A DNA stretch of 64,000 nt from an uncultured Phaeodactylibacter sp. (GCA_913057245.1 CAJXNH010000001.1:145254-209253), one strand, 5' to 3'. Positions 9,506 through 18,829 are shown, numbered from the stretch's first letter. Notes: a model not told the origin generated them from the sequence alone. A program made the numbers and translations.

Positions 9506-10783
9506 TCAAAGCGATAATAAGTTGCTCAACCGGCGTGGTGCCTCCGGGTTGGTAATATCATATTGATATAAACCATCTTCCCCGATGACAATCGCTAAGC
9601 CACCCTGCAGCGTAATGATATCATAAGCCTGGAATCCTGTCATTTTGCCAATCTGTTCGTTGCCAACCGTTGCCGGGTCGGTGGCATCAAAAACCTTGAC
9701 GCCTTGTTCGTTCTCACAAATGTATAGGGCATTATTCAGCTTGGACAAGCCATGTGGATTGTGCATGCTGAAGCTCTTGATCAGTACCGGGTCCGTGAGG
9801 TTAGTCACATCGACTACATCCAGCTGATTGGTAAAAGTCTCGCACTCCGTGCCGTTCCGAAGGGTCACGTAGGCAACATTCCCATCCACAAACACAGGGT
9901 CGCAAGCGGTAGCGTGGCGGAATACCGACAGCTGCTCCGGCGCGGTGGGTACGCTGTTGTCAAAAATATACATGCCATTGGCAGCACCGATAAACAGCTT
10001 ATCTCCGTAAGGGAAAATCGTCTCAATGCCCCAGCCTATGTCAACGACGTTTATCTTTTCAGGCTCAGGGGTAGCGGACAGGCCAAATACATGCAGCCGG
10101 TGTTCGTCCACCACATAAAGGTGGTCCTGGGCGAGGGTGAATCTGGCCATTGAGCCTCCAACGCCCACATCCTGCGCCTGCCCGGCGGATTCATTCGCGA
10201 AATCTTGCGCCACACCGCCTGCCGCCACATCAATGAACAACGTGCCGTCCCTCCAAAAAGAATTCCCGGTGTAGGAATTGCAGGCTACTTCCTCGGTCAT
10301 TGGCACTTCCTCGTACCGGACCAGGTAGCCCATCTCCTCATCAAAACTGTGGCTGGGAATGGCTTCTTCGGTCCGTCCGGCAAAAACCGGGCTGTTAGGA
10401 TGGGTAATGTCAATGGAGACAAGGTCAACATAGTTGTCCGCGTAGATCATATTGCCCCGTACTGCCATATCCATATTGCCTGGAATATTTAGGAATCCAA
10501 AGGGCTGGGGATCTTCCGGATTGCTATTGTCGATCAGGTGTATGCCCGCGCCCCGTTCATTGATCAGGAGAAAATCCTGGTAAACGTAAATTTTGCCGGG
10601 GTTTTCCAGGTCTCTGGGCGCTTCAAATTCTATTGCGTGGCGGAAGTCAGCGGGTTTCACATAGACCGGCTCATAGGCCTGGAAGGTGGTGGTGGCCTCA
10701 CAGGTATCCTGTATACAGGAAGGCAAAGCCAGCGCAAGGCTTAGCAGCCCCATCAGATAATAGAAAGTCGGGATCGATTTCAT
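9506..10783 (-). CDS. LVIVD-repeat lipoprotein (beta-propeller)
   Basis: This 425-residue protein begins with a lipoprotein signal (MGLLSLALALPSC, lipid-modified Cys about residue 23). It has several ~45-residue LVIVD-type propeller repeats: IYVYQDFLLINERGAGIHLID, MIYADNYVDLVSIDI, HLYVVDEHRLHVFGL, LFIGAANGMYIFD, VAYVTLRNG..LDVVDV, ALYICENEQGVKVFD, and LAIVIGEDGLYQYDI. LVIVD proteins are surface or periplasmic propellers with no defined biochemical role. It is the first gene of the minus-strand cluster leading to the sigma/anti-sigma pair and is directly followed by a barrel protein, a possible partner. Confidence 0.82.
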   Translation of the reverse strand: MKSIPTFYYLMGLLSLALALPSCIQDTCEATTTFQAYEPVYVKPADFRHAIEFEAPRDLENPGKIYVYQDFLLINERGAGIHLIDNSNPEDPQPFGFLNIPGNMDMAVRGNMIYADNYVDLVSIDITHPNSPVFAGRTEEAIPSHSFDEEMGYLVRYEEVPMTEEVACNSYTGNSFWRDGTLFIDVAAGGVAQDFANESAGQAQDVGVGGSMARFTLAQDHLYVVDEHRLHVFGLSATPEPEKINVVDIGWGIETIFPYGDKLFIGAANGMYIFDNSVPTAPEQLSVFRHATACDPVFVDGNVAYVTLRNGTECETFTNQLDVVDVTNLTDPVLIKSFSMHNPHGLSKLNNALYICENEQGVKVFDATDPATVGNEQIGKMTGFQAYDIITLQGGLAIVIGEDGLYQYDITNPEAPRRLSNLLSL

Positions 10784-10880
10784 AAATATGAATTTGTGAA
10801 AAGTTTAGAAATAATCTATTCCCAATGACTTCTCACAAAGCTAGACGTTGGATAAAGCCGCGAGGGTTGGGTTAAAGCCC

Positions 10881-10888
10881 TATATTTG
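10881..10888 (+). promoter_or_regulatory. candidate -7 box of the esterase-like gene
   Basis: TATATTTG matches TAnnTTTG exactly and ends 10 bases before the chosen ATG, so the leader would be very short. No clear -33 TTG at the right distance is seen, which limits confidence. Confidence 0.35.
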
Positions 10889-10898
10889 TGCAAAAAAG

Positions 10899-12311
10899 AT
10901 GAGGGAAATCATTCTGGCTATATTCATTTGGGTTGCTTGCGGGATAACGGCACTGGCTCAGGTGACTTTCAACATTACAAGTGTGCCCGCTAATACCCCG
11001 GATGGCGCGGTCCTTTATGCAGCAGGCAACTTCAACGGCTGGGAGGAAGGCAGCCCGGATTATGCCTTTACTGAAACAGCCAACGGGGCTTACACCCTTA
11101 CCTTTGAGCCTGATCCTGGAACCCTGATGTTCAAGTTTACCAGGGGTAGCTGGGCAACTGTGGAAGGCAATTCGGATGGCGGTTTTCTACCCAACCGGAC
11201 TTTGGAGTACGATGGAGGGCAACTGGAGGTTGATCTGGAAATCGCATCCTGGGAAGGGGATAACCCGGGCAGTACCACCGCTGCGGATAACGTTTCCGTG
11301 GTGGCGGAAGATTTTTATATGCCTCAGTTGGACCGCAATCGCCGCATTTGGGTTTATCTGCCACCAGATTACACGACTTCCACAACGGACTATCCGGTTC
11401 TTTATATGCACGATGGGCAGAATCTCTTCGATGCGGCTACCGCTGCTTTTGGTGAGTGGGAAGTGGATGAATCGCTCAATGCCCTGTTCCAAGATGGGGA
11501 TGAGGGCGTAATCGTGGTTAGCATTGACAACGGCGGCGTGGCCCGGTTGGATGAGTATAGCCCATGGGTGAATCCCAGTTACGGTGGAGGTGAGGGCGAT
11601 GCTTATGTGGACTTCATCGTAGAAACCCTAAAGCCTTACATAGACGAAAACTACCGGACGTTACCGGGGCGGGCTCATACAGGGATTATGGGGTCAAGCA
11701 TGGGCGGCCTGATTTCGCTTTATGCAGCGATGGAGCATCAGGATGTGTTCAGCAAAGCAGGCATTTTCTCTGCTTCTTTCTGGTTTGCCGAAGCGTGCTA
11801 TGACCATGTCAGCAGTCAGGGCAAGCAGCAGGATATGCGCATCTATATGATTGCCGGAGCACAGGAAGGCGCGAATGGTCAGCAGGTGGCGGATATGCTG
11901 GCGATGAAGCAGGAACTATTGGATGCCGGGTTTGAGGAGAGTGAAGTCATTGCAATGGGGCACCCGGACGGAACGCATGCTGAATGGTATTGGAAACGGG
12001 AGTTTCCGGCTGCCTACGAGTGGCTGTTTGCCGATGTAGGAACACCAATAAATGAAGCGCCCCGTGATTTTATGCAAGGTGTGGATGTTTTTCCAAATCC
12101 GGGTGGAGATACGGTATACATCGCGTTGCCGGAAGAAAAACTTGGGCTTCAGTGCAGGGTTTTTACAGCTGAAGGCAAACTAGTAAGGCTCATTCAGCCT
12201 GATGGTCGGAGAATGAGCCTTGCCGGATTGCCGCCTGCTACCTATTTGATAGGCTTTTACCTGAAAAGCGGGCATTATATAGGCATGAAACGCCTGATGG
12301 TGCAGAAATAA
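10899..12311 (+). CDS. secreted esterase-D-like alpha/beta hydrolase with E-set domain and T9SS sorting signal
   Basis: This 470-residue protein starts at the ATG followed by a signal peptide (MREIILAIFIWVACGITALAQ); an upstream TTG would add a non-signal tail. Residues ~22-115 look like a starch/glycogen-binding E-set or CBM20-like fold (LYAAGNFNGWEEGSPDYAF, LMFKFTRGSW). Residues ~135-385 are a putative esterase (YPVLYMHDGQNLF, nucleophile Ser in GIMGSSMGGLISLY, a His near HPDGTHAEWYW). The C-terminal ~75 residues are a T9SS type A sorting domain (VFPNPGGDTVYI ... GHYIGMKRLMV). The product is predicted to be exported and attached to the cell surface. Substrate is unknown; carbohydrate esters or siderophores are known for this fold. 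Confidence 0.85.
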   Translation: MREIILAIFIWVACGITALAQVTFNITSVPANTPDGAVLYAAGNFNGWEEGSPDYAFTETANGAYTLTFEPDPGTLMFKFTRGSWATVEGNSDGGFLPNRTLEYDGGQLEVDLEIASWEGDNPGSTTAADNVSVVAEDFYMPQLDRNRRIWVYLPPDYTTSTTDYPVLYMHDGQNLFDAATAAFGEWEVDESLNALFQDGDEGVIVVSIDNGGVARLDEYSPWVNPSYGGGEGDAYVDFIVETLKPYIDENYRTLPGRAHTGIMGSSMGGLISLYAAMEHQDVFSKAGIFSASFWFAEACYDHVSSQGKQQDMRIYMIAGAQEGANGQQVADMLAMKQELLDAGFEESEVIAMGHPDGTHAEWYWKREFPAAYEWLFADVGTPINEAPRDFMQGVDVFPNPGGDTVYIALPEEKLGLQCRVFTAEGKLVRLIQPDGRRMSLAGLPPATYLIGFYLKSGHYIGMKRLMVQK

Positions 12312-12367
12312 CGGTTCAGGCTGCGGTTTCCTACACTTAAGGAAATCGGTAAGTCAGACTGAAGGAA

Positions 12368-12541
12368 TTACTCTTCAGCTTCTACTTCGTAACCACCGAT
12401 GACTTCGTACAAGCCATTCTTTACGCGCTTTTCGAATTCTTTCCGAGGCACAGGCATTTTCCTGTTTAAAGTCGTCAGTTGTACGGTAACGGTCTTGGAA
12501 GTTTCCTTGAGTACTTTGACTTTGATGCTGCGATCTATCAT
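12368..12541 (-). CDS. small conserved-looking protein (57 aa), paralogue of the gene at 13822
   Basis: This short frame runs ATG to TAA and starts MIDRSIKVKVLKETSKTVTV. It reads as basic, strand-rich coding sequence: VKVLKETSKTVTVQL, PRKEFEKRVKNGLYEV, acidic end EVEAEE. It resembles the 58-residue product at 13822-13998 in layout (VxV...K.VTL...PR..F..R...GLYE), so the two are probably paralogues. It is last of five co-directional small genes around a cold-shock protein. Function is unknown; an RNA-binding or translation-linked role would be guesswork. Confidence 0.6.
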   Translation of the reverse strand: MIDRSIKVKVLKETSKTVTVQLTTLNRKMPVPRKEFEKRVKNGLYEVIGGYEVEAEE

Positions 12542-12629
12542 AATAGCTGTCGATTAAAGTGTTGAAGAAAGTAGTTGTCCGGTAAGTTCGAATAATCGGC
12601 TACCGCACTATGATCCAATAAAGGCACAC

Positions 12630-13016
12630 CTAGATGTTAATCAGGGTGGCGTTGATGTCGTGTTGTTTAACCAACCGGTCGGCAAAGGCACGGTGCCCAT
12701 GCGGCGTAAAGAGGAAAAATTTGCCCTCTTTGATCGAGGCTAACCGGTCGAGCAGCTTCCACTTGGTAATGAGGTCTTGTTTTTGGTCTGATTTCATTGC
12801 GATTTCAAAGTAGCATTTATTGCCCCGCATCACTGCGGTAATGTCAGGGGTAATATAGGTCTCTTCCTCATCGGGAGAGGACGGCGGTTGCTTAAAAGAC
12901 GTAGGCTTTTCGATTTCCTCGTCTTCCACGTTGGCTTTTACTTTTGAGTAACCTCTTTGTTTGACCCAGGTAATAGCCTTTTCGTAAACTTTTTCATCTT
13001 TCTCAGACGTAACCAT
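12630..13016 (-). CDS. hypothetical protein with possible PD-(D/E)XK-like core
   Basis: This 128-residue soluble protein is not a family I recognise. Residues ~55-80 read TPDITAVMRGNKCYFEIAMKS, which fits D...(E)xxxK spacing reminiscent of PD-(D/E)XK nuclease folds (Asp in PDI, then hydrophobic strand, Glu and Lys). The C-terminal part (KEGKFFLFTPHGHRAFADRLV) looks like the later strand-helix of such folds. The N-terminus is charged and probably helical (DEKVYEKAITWVKQRGYSKVKANV). It belongs to the minus-strand cluster of small genes downstream of the cold-shock gene. The nuclease idea is weak; a non-catalytic relative is equally possible. Confidence 0.6.
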   Translation of the reverse strand: MVTSEKDEKVYEKAITWVKQRGYSKVKANVEDEEIEKPTSFKQPPSSPDEEETYITPDITAVMRGNKCYFEIAMKSDQKQDLITKWKLLDRLASIKEGKFFLFTPHGHRAFADRLVKQHDINATLINI

Positions 13017-13300
13017 ATCATGGAGGCTTTAATGATGAAACAATATCTGGATTTGCCTCCCCGAATAAAACCAGGGAAGAGGCACGATGTGCGATAGATT
13101 TAGCAAAACCTTTTATGGAACGGCGGTCGGGCTGCAATCTTAACTTACTGCAAGCCGGGGTACAAATTTCCATAAAGCCGACCAATTTTGAAGTTTTGCC
13201 GCCAGCCTGATCTCAAAAACTGATGGTATCGGGGGAGGCGTCAAAAAAACTGGACGAAAACACTTTTTACAAGCCTGACTTTGCTTTCTATCCGGGAAGA

Positions 13301-13516
13301 TTAGGAAGCCAGGGCGGCAGGCATGGAGTTATCCACGAATTTTTTGCCATCCCACTTGCCAAGCCACTCAATTTCTTTTCCGGCTTTTTGGTACTTCTTA
13401 AAAGTAGAGATAGCAGCATCCTTCGACTTTCTGAAAATGGTAATATTGTTGGGGACAGATTTTATTGTAAAGTAGTACTTGCCTTTACCCATTGCAAAGT
13501 TCTTACGCAATTTCAT
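13301..13516 (-). CDS. small basic hypothetical protein (71 aa)
   Basis: The 71-residue product is Lys-rich. Its core is GKYYFTIKSVPNNITIFRKS, then DAAISTFKKYQKAGKEIEWL and GKWDGKKF. The pattern suggests a small strand-helix-strand domain. It starts 49 bases after the stop of the cold-shock gene on the same strand, so the two are probably co-transcribed. No family was recognised. A plus-strand reading frame (13223-13666) crosses this gene but has no coding character. Confidence 0.6.
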   Translation of the reverse strand: MKLRKNFAMGKGKYYFTIKSVPNNITIFRKSKDAAISTFKKYQKAGKEIEWLGKWDGKKFVDNSMPAALAS

Positions 13517-13565
13517 AGTAATAGTTTAGTGAAAAAAAATAGAATGAATCTTAAAATCCTGGCTG

Positions 13566-13808
13566 CTAAATCAACCGGACTTTTCGAGCTTCAAGCCCTT
13601 TGTCGCTGGCTTCCACCTCGAAGGCTACTTCGTCGCCTTTTGAAATTTTGTCTTCAAGACTGGTGACGTGGACGAACACATCTCGGTCCATATTTTCGGG
13701 CTCTATAAAGCCATAGCCGCGCTTGCGGTTAAAAAATTTGACTTTACCCTTCTTTTCAAATGATTCGTCCTCTCCAGTGAAGTAATTCACAACTTTCTTT
13801 AACCACAT
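13566..13808 (-). CDS. cold-shock domain protein
   Basis: This 80-residue protein has an unusual N-terminal extension (MWLKKVVNYFTGEDESFEK) before a standard cold-shock domain: KGKVKFFNRKRGYGFIEP (RNP1-like RGYGFI), DVFVHVTSLED (RNP2-like DVFVHV), and a closing strand KGDEVAFEVEASDKG. Such proteins bind single-stranded RNA/DNA and act as RNA chaperones. It starts 13 bases after the 58-residue gene and precedes the 71-residue gene, suggesting an operon of small nucleic-acid-related proteins. Confidence 0.9.
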   Translation of the reverse strand: MWLKKVVNYFTGEDESFEKKGKVKFFNRKRGYGFIEPENMDRDVFVHVTSLEDKISKGDEVAFEVEASDKGLEARKVRLI

Positions 13809-13821
13809 GGTATTCTTGGTT

Positions 13822-13998
13822 TTATACTGCAGGTTTCATGAATTCAGGATTCAAAATTTCATACAGCCCCAATTCTTTCCGGTGCAGAAAGGTTAGTCTG
13901 GGCAGCTGAATCTGGCAATGCTGATCGAGAAAGAGCAACGTAACATATTTTGCGCTGGCTTCAATAACTTGTACCCTGCGGGTTTTGATTTTTGCCAT
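13822..13998 (-). CDS. small basic protein (58 aa), first gene of the cold-shock cluster
   Basis: I chose the ATG at 13998 (MAKIKTRRVQVIEASAKYVT); the frame is open further upstream but that part looks non-coding. The protein is basic at the N-terminus and strand-rich, and ends GLYEILNPEFMKPAV. It matches the 57-residue product at 12368-12541 in general pattern (VT-L, PR..F..R, GLYE), indicating duplication. It lies 13 bases upstream of the cold-shock gene. Function unknown. Confidence 0.6.
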   Translation of the reverse strand: MAKIKTRRVQVIEASAKYVTLLFLDQHCQIQLPRLTFLHRKELGLYEILNPEFMKPAV

Positions 13999-14285
13999 GA
14001 AAATTTTTTCCTGGTTAATGTGTTTTCCTGTTTTGGATGTAGCAGTGCAGATTCTCCGGAACCTGTAAGGGCATTCTATTCCCGTCAAAAAACATTCAGT
14101 CGGATGCGTATTCGATTGAATTGATTTTCAGGTATTTAGAGGGGAAATGCAAGAAAACCCAAATTTTACACAAACTTTTAAACAACTTGCTACATTAGTA
14201 GAAACGGCTTTCCCAAATAAATAGTTCAATTTCGGGAATAAAGGGGTATTATTGCCCTGTTCTTTTCGGGGTCAACCAAGTGCTC

Positions 14286-14537
14286 ATGTTTACCATATTT
14301 CTTCTCATTGCAGCTTACATCGTATACCGGGCAGTACGGCAAATTCTGCGGGTGTATGAATGCCCTTCTGATGAGGTCCTTACTGCCTTTTGGCGTGGGA
14401 AACTAAGACCGGGCAGCGAGCCCCACCGTCAGTTGATCACCCACCTGGGGACCTGCGAAAAATGTCAGGAGCGGCTGCACCTGCTCCGGCAGGGGCTGCC
14501 GCTGGAAGACCACCTTATCGACAGGGATCAGGATTAG
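14286..14537 (+). CDS. small single-pass membrane protein with HxxxC..C motif
   Basis: The 83-residue product has one N-terminal membrane helix ([22 protein letters not shown]) and a cytoplasmic tail containing [15 protein letters not shown], similar to the H-x3-C-x2-C zinc site of anti-sigma zinc-finger (zf-HC2) proteins. A GTG six bases upstream is possible, but the ATG is preferred. Its stop codon overlaps that of convergent fhs (shared bases 14534-14537). No sigma-factor partner is adjacent. A regulatory role is only inferred from the motif. Confidence 0.6.
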   Translation: MFTIFLLIAAYIVYRAVRQILRVYECPSDEVLTAFWRGKLRPGSEPHRQLITHLGTCEKCQERLHLLRQGLPLEDHLIDRDQD

Positions 14538-16204
14538 AACAAGCCTGAAATCACTCCTTCATCATCAATATCAATATTCAGGGCAGCTGGCGCCGCTGGC
14601 AGGCCCGGCATACGCATCATATTTCCGCTAAGCGGTACGAGGAAGCCGGCACCGGCAGCAACTTCAATCCCCCGGATGTGAAGGGTAAAGCCTTCGGGAC
14701 GGCCGGTCAGCTTAGGGTCATCCGACAGGGATTTTTGCGTTTTGGCGATACAAACGGGCAAGCCTTCCAGCTCCAATTTTCGGATTCGCCGTAGATCCCG
14801 CTCTGCTTCCCGGCTGTAGGCTACATCGGCAGCGCCGTAGACTTTCGTGGCAATCGCTTTTATTTTTTCCTTTACAGGCATGCCCCACTCATACATGGGC
14901 TTGAAGAGCGTATTGCTGCTTTCTGCAAGTTCGACCACTGCTTCCGCCAATGCGCGTGTCCCTTCGCCTCCATTAGCCCAGCCATCAGAAAGGGCTACCT
15001 TAACGCCTTTCTGTGCGCAAGCGGCTTCAACAGCGGCAAGCTCCTCTTCGGTGTCGTGGATAAACCGGTTGATGGCCACTACAACCGGCAAGCCAAACTG
15101 TTGCAGGTTTTCCAGGTGCTTTTCCAGATTCGGTAAGCCTTTTTTGACCGCCTCAGGATTCGGGGCCTTCAGGTCATCCAGGCTGACACCACCGTGGTAC
15201 TTTAAGGCCCGGATGGTGGCGACAAGCACTGCTGCTTTGGGCGACAAGCCTGCGCTTTGGCATTTGATGTCCAGGAATTTCTCAGCGCCCAGGTCTGCGC
15301 CAAAGCCTGCTTCGGTGACGGCGTAGTCTGCCAGGCTTAGCCCCATCCGTGTGGCGATCACGGAGTTCGTGCCCTGAGCAATATTGGCAAAGGGGCCACC
15401 ATGGAGGATGGCGGGCACACCTTCCAGCGCTTGCACCAAATTGGGCTTGATGGCATCCTTAAGCAGCGCTGCCATTGCGCCCTGCGCACCAAGGTCACGG
15501 GCATAAACCGGCTTCCGGTCATAGGTGAAGCCAACGAAAATATTGCCAAGGCGGTCCTTTAAATCAGTACGGTTCTCGCAAAGGCACAGAATCGCCATGA
15601 TTTCTGAGGCCGCAGTGATATCAAAGCCCGTCTCCCGGGGCAGCCCGTTGCCGGTACCGCCCAAGCCTACCACAACTTGCCGCAAAGCCCGGTCGTTCAT
15701 GTCCATAACCCGTTTCCAGAGGACCGTTCGGGGGTCGATGCCCAGGTTATTTTGCTTACTCTGAATGTTGTTGTCAATGAGGGCGGCCAGCAGGTTATGG
15801 GCTTTCTCAATAGCACTGAAGTCGCCGGTAAAGTGGAGGTTGATGTCCTCCATGGGCAGGACTTGCGACTGCCCACCCCCGGCAGCACCGCCTTTGATGC
15901 CGAAAACCGGGCCTAAAGAGGGCTCCCTAAGCACCACTACTGTCTTCTTCCCAATTTTTTGCAGCCCCTGGCTTAGCCCGATGGATACCGTCGTTTTGCC
16001 TTCTCCGGCGGGCGTTGGAGAAATGGCGGTCACCAGGATAAGGTTGTTTTGCCTGGCTTTTTCTGCATCAATTAGGGAGAGGGGGAGCTTGGCTTTGTGG
16101 TGGCCGTAGCGTTCCAGGCTGCCTTCGGGCACACCCAGTTTGGCGGCAATCGCTCCAATATCCTGAAGCGTTGCCTGCTGAGCAATTTCAATGTCTCGAT
16201 TCAT
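14534..16204 (-). CDS. fhs: formate--tetrahydrofolate ligase
   Basis: Fhs makes 10-formyl-THF from formate, THF and ATP, feeding purine and one-carbon metabolism. The 556-residue length is full size. Visible motifs are the P-loop TPAGEGKTT (~residue 63), [39 protein letters not shown], and [14 protein letters not shown]. The ATG start gives a standard N-terminus ([21 protein letters not shown]). It is monocistronic and convergent with the small membrane protein. Confidence 0.96.
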   Translation of the reverse strand: MNRDIEIAQQATLQDIGAIAAKLGVPEGSLERYGHHKAKLPLSLIDAEKARQNNLILVTAISPTPAGEGKTTVSIGLSQGLQKIGKKTVVVLREPSLGPVFGIKGGAAGGGQSQVLPMEDINLHFTGDFSAIEKAHNLLAALIDNNIQSKQNNLGIDPRTVLWKRVMDMNDRALRQVVVGLGGTGNGLPRETGFDITAASEIMAILCLCENRTDLKDRLGNIFVGFTYDRKPVYARDLGAQGAMAALLKDAIKPNLVQALEGVPAILHGGPFANIAQGTNSVIATRMGLSLADYAVTEAGFGADLGAEKFLDIKCQSAGLSPKAAVLVATIRALKYHGGVSLDDLKAPNPEAVKKGLPNLEKHLENLQQFGLPVVVAINRFIHDTEEELAAVEAACAQKGVKVALSDGWANGGEGTRALAEAVVELAESSNTLFKPMYEWGMPVKEKIKAIATKVYGAADVAYSREAERDLRRIRKLELEGLPVCIAKTQKSLSDDPKLTGRPEGFTLHIRGIEVAAGAGFLVPLSGNMMRMPGLPAAPAALNIDIDDEGVISGLF

Positions 16205-16452
16205 GTGTGGTTTTATCTGGTTTGGTATTGGTTAGGTCATACCTGTTTAAGGGCAGGTATAATCCACTTTAGTTTTGGCTGTTTCAATGATATATATCAG
16301 TAGAAAAGCGAAAAAACAGGTAAATGATTAACTATTTGTAAGCCCTTTGCTAATTAAGTGTGATCTTTTATTAAAATTTTTAAAAAAGTGAAACAAAAGC
16401 CAGCTTATCGAGTTAAATTTACCAGAGTTTTTTCATACTAATTAATTTGCTG

Positions 16453-16483
16453 AACCGCATTCTTGTCTGAGTGCGGTTTTTTT
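16453..16483 (+). terminator. orphan plus-strand intrinsic terminator
   Basis: AACCGCATTC (16453-16462) pairs with GAGTGCGGTT (16469-16478) around a 6-base loop and is followed by seven T residues on the plus strand. Both neighbouring protein genes are on the minus strand, so this terminator has no visible plus-strand gene. On the minus strand it follows the MscS stop codon but lacks a T-run there. The 16205-16452 gap otherwise shows only AT-rich sequence. Confidence 0.75.
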
Positions 16484-17327
16484 ATACTCCGGGGTCCGGG
16501 TTTTCCCGCATGCTTACCACTCGCTGTGGCAGGCCGAAGGCAATTCCGGCAGCCCTAAACCGTGACACCAGGCGCTCCATTACATCACACCCCATGGCAA
16601 AGGCACTGGCATTGTCTTCCGCCCACAGGTAGGCACGCAGGCGCAGCCCGCTTTCCCCCAAATCAATCACCCGGATTCTGACCATCGGCACACCTTCTGC
16701 TTTTTCTTCCTCCGACCGGTTGTCCAGCAAATTGGGGTGGGCCATCGCCTCTTCAGTCAGGATGGATTTTGCCAACTCCAGGTCGGTATCATAGCTTAAT
16801 GAAAATTCCAGCCACTTGCAGATCGAGTCATCCCCAAAGTCGGAATTAATGATGACCTCCTCGCTGATGACCGAGTTGGGGATGAGGATGCGGCGGTTTT
16901 CAAAATCCCGGATCACCACGTGCCTGAGGCTGATATCTTCAACCACGCCCTGCAGGCCCGACTGGAATTTGAGCCGGTCATTGACCCGAAAAGGTTTGAA
17001 AATAATAATGAAGACCCCGCTGATGATGTTGGCCAGGGCATGTTGGGAAGCAAAGCCTACGGCTACGGCCAAAATCCCGGCACCCGCCAGCAAGGAATTG
17101 GCAATAGCACGCATATTGGGCATGGTGTAGACCGCCCAGCCGAAGCCTATTATGTATATCAGGCCGGTAATAGCGTGCCTAAGGAAAATGTAGTTGGTTG
17201 GGTCGTTTCTGATGATAACGGTCGAGCGCTTGAGAAACCGCCGGAAAAGCCAGCTGAATATAGCTGCCAGTACGATAGTGGCAGCTATAATTCCTAAAAA
17301 CAGCGCATAAGGTTTGAGTTGTTCCAT
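16482..17327 (-). CDS. small-conductance mechanosensitive channel (MscS family)
   Basis: This 281-residue protein has an N-terminal helix (LFLGIIAATIVLAAIFSWLF), a second helix (GLIYIIGFGWAVYTM) and the pore-lining TM3 with MscS signature (LLAGAGILAVAVGFASQHAL, then NIISGVFIIIF). The beta-domain follows (VNDRLKF, GVVEDISLRHVVIRDFENRRILIPNSVI) and a C-terminal mixed domain. MscS channels release solutes on hypo-osmotic shock. The ATG overlaps the stop codon of the upstream ATP-grasp-like gene (TAATG), so the two are translationally coupled. Confidence 0.93.
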   Translation of the reverse strand: MEQLKPYALFLGIIAATIVLAAIFSWLFRRFLKRSTVIIRNDPTNYIFLRHAITGLIYIIGFGWAVYTMPNMRAIANSLLAGAGILAVAVGFASQHALANIISGVFIIIFKPFRVNDRLKFQSGLQGVVEDISLRHVVIRDFENRRILIPNSVISEEVIINSDFGDDSICKWLEFSLSYDTDLELAKSILTEEAMAHPNLLDNRSEEEKAEGVPMVRIRVIDLGESGLRLRAYLWAEDNASAFAMGCDVMERLVSRFRAAGIAFGLPQRVVSMRENPDPGV

Positions 17328-18760
17328 TACGACAACATGATTTCATCCAGTAAGGCCTGATCGTCATCCAGGGACTTGAACAGGCGGGTGCGGAATTTAT
17401 TTTTGGAGTTGAAAAGCTGTATGGACATCTTGTCGATGGCGATCATCGATAATACCGTTTGAATGTAAGCATCCACCAGGTCATCGAGCCCAATACCGAG
17501 CTTGTTGAAATCCCTGCGGTCCATAAGCAGCAGCCGGTTGGTATCGGAGCCCCAGCTGTTCGATCCCTCCTTAATGGAAAGATTGGTGCCGAGCATGGAC
17601 CAGGAGTCGGTGCCCCCTTCGATATGGTCAGCCAGTGGTTCGGCAGCGCGGCGGGCGTAGATAGACAGGGGCCTGATGCCTTCTGCAGTGTAGCTGACCA
17701 TCATGCGGATGTCGGCCACATAGGCATTGCCCTTGCTGCTGGGCACGGTTCCAATATGATAGAGTTTCCCCTTACTGCTCGTCGAGCTCCAGTTATAGTT
17801 GCCGATGAGCGACTGTACGATGAAGCGGGAGTATTTGAAGTCTTGCTTCATAAAATCCGCCAACTCCTGTTCGTTAACAATAGTGTAAACACCCTGCCCG
17901 GCGTTGCTGTATGGGTTTTTGACCACAGCCTGCCCGCCCAGCTTAGCCACCCAGATGGGCACTTCATCCAGGCTGACGTCCCAGATGGTTTCCGGCGTCA
18001 GGATTTCCAGCCCGGCTTGTTCCAGTTCGGCATTGAACAGGTCATAGGCTTTGGAGGCCAGCATTTTATTGCGCCCGCCCGCCAGGCAAGCGACGATCGG
18101 GTTGAAAATCTGCGTTTTGCTCATCACCGGCAGCCGGTTCCAGGGGCTTTGGGTGAGGTAGCGGAAAGCCATTCTGATTTTGTGCCATTCCCCATCCGTA
18201 CCCAGGACATACATGACCCCGTCTTTGAAGCGGACGGCCGGGTCTTCGTCCGTATTGTAATACGTTACGGTATGTACCGGCTCCTGGAAAACATCAGCCA
18301 TGGCTTTAGCGTAGCCTATGGCCTCCATGGGGTTCTTGTCATAGACCACTGCCAGCTCACCTGAAGGGCCGCGGCGGGACTTGGTCAGGGGTTTGAAAGT
18401 ACGCTCCATCAGCAGCCGGTAGCCGCCTTGTTCCTGATTGTCATCGAGCAGCGGCATAGACTTTTGACCGGAAGGGCAGGAGTTGTTCTCAATAACCACC
18501 ATTTGGCGTTTGCCCTTCTCACTCGTCACGTGCATGAGGTCAGCGCCCGCCCATACAAAGTGCCTGGGTTTGTATTTGAGCAGGTTGCGCAGTGTATCCG
18601 GGCTCACCATAGGGTGGAGGTGGCAATAACGCTTGATGATGCGCTCCTGGCTCAGGTTGAGGAAAAAGGAGATCATCGGGTGGATGGTAGCGTTCAGGGC
18701 TTTGGCGTACCAATGGTCTTCCGGTTCAAATTGTCCGGGTTGGAATAGTTGGGACTTCAT
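17327..18760 (-). CDS. circularly permuted ATP-grasp-like protein, function unknown
   Basis: This 477-residue soluble protein reads like the circularly permuted ATP-grasp superfamily: FVWAGADLMHV...MVVIENNSCPSGQKSMP (R/D-to-E.N..P.G type segment), AFRYLTQSPWNRLP, NPIVACLAGGRNKMLASKAYDLF, and a nucleotide-binding-like AKLGGQAVVKNPYSNAGQGVYTI. Such enzymes form amide bonds through acyl-phosphate intermediates; the substrate here is unknown. The TAATG overlap with the MscS gene argues for joint expression, perhaps in osmotic or cell-envelope stress, but that is inference. Confidence 0.65.
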   Translation of the reverse strand: MKSQLFQPGQFEPEDHWYAKALNATIHPMISFFLNLSQERIIKRYCHLHPMVSPDTLRNLLKYKPRHFVWAGADLMHVTSEKGKRQMVVIENNSCPSGQKSMPLLDDNQEQGGYRLLMERTFKPLTKSRRGPSGELAVVYDKNPMEAIGYAKAMADVFQEPVHTVTYYNTDEDPAVRFKDGVMYVLGTDGEWHKIRMAFRYLTQSPWNRLPVMSKTQIFNPIVACLAGGRNKMLASKAYDLFNAELEQAGLEILTPETIWDVSLDEVPIWVAKLGGQAVVKNPYSNAGQGVYTIVNEQELADFMKQDFKYSRFIVQSLIGNYNWSSTSSKGKLYHIGTVPSSKGNAYVADIRMMVSYTAEGIRPLSIYARRAAEPLADHIEGGTDSWSMLGTNLSIKEGSNSWGSDTNRLLLMDRRDFNKLGIGLDDLVDAYIQTVLSMIAIDKMSIQLFNSKNKFRTRLFKSLDDDQALLDEIMLS

Positions 18761-18829
18761 GCGTTGTGCTTTTCCTGTTTTTGTGGGTAAGGTATGGTTT
18801 TCAAAATGGGATAAACAAGCTACCCGCTG

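Noticed and set aside
13223..13666. 147-residue plus-strand frame
   Set aside because: Runs antisense across the 71-residue gene and into the cold-shock gene; no coding signs.
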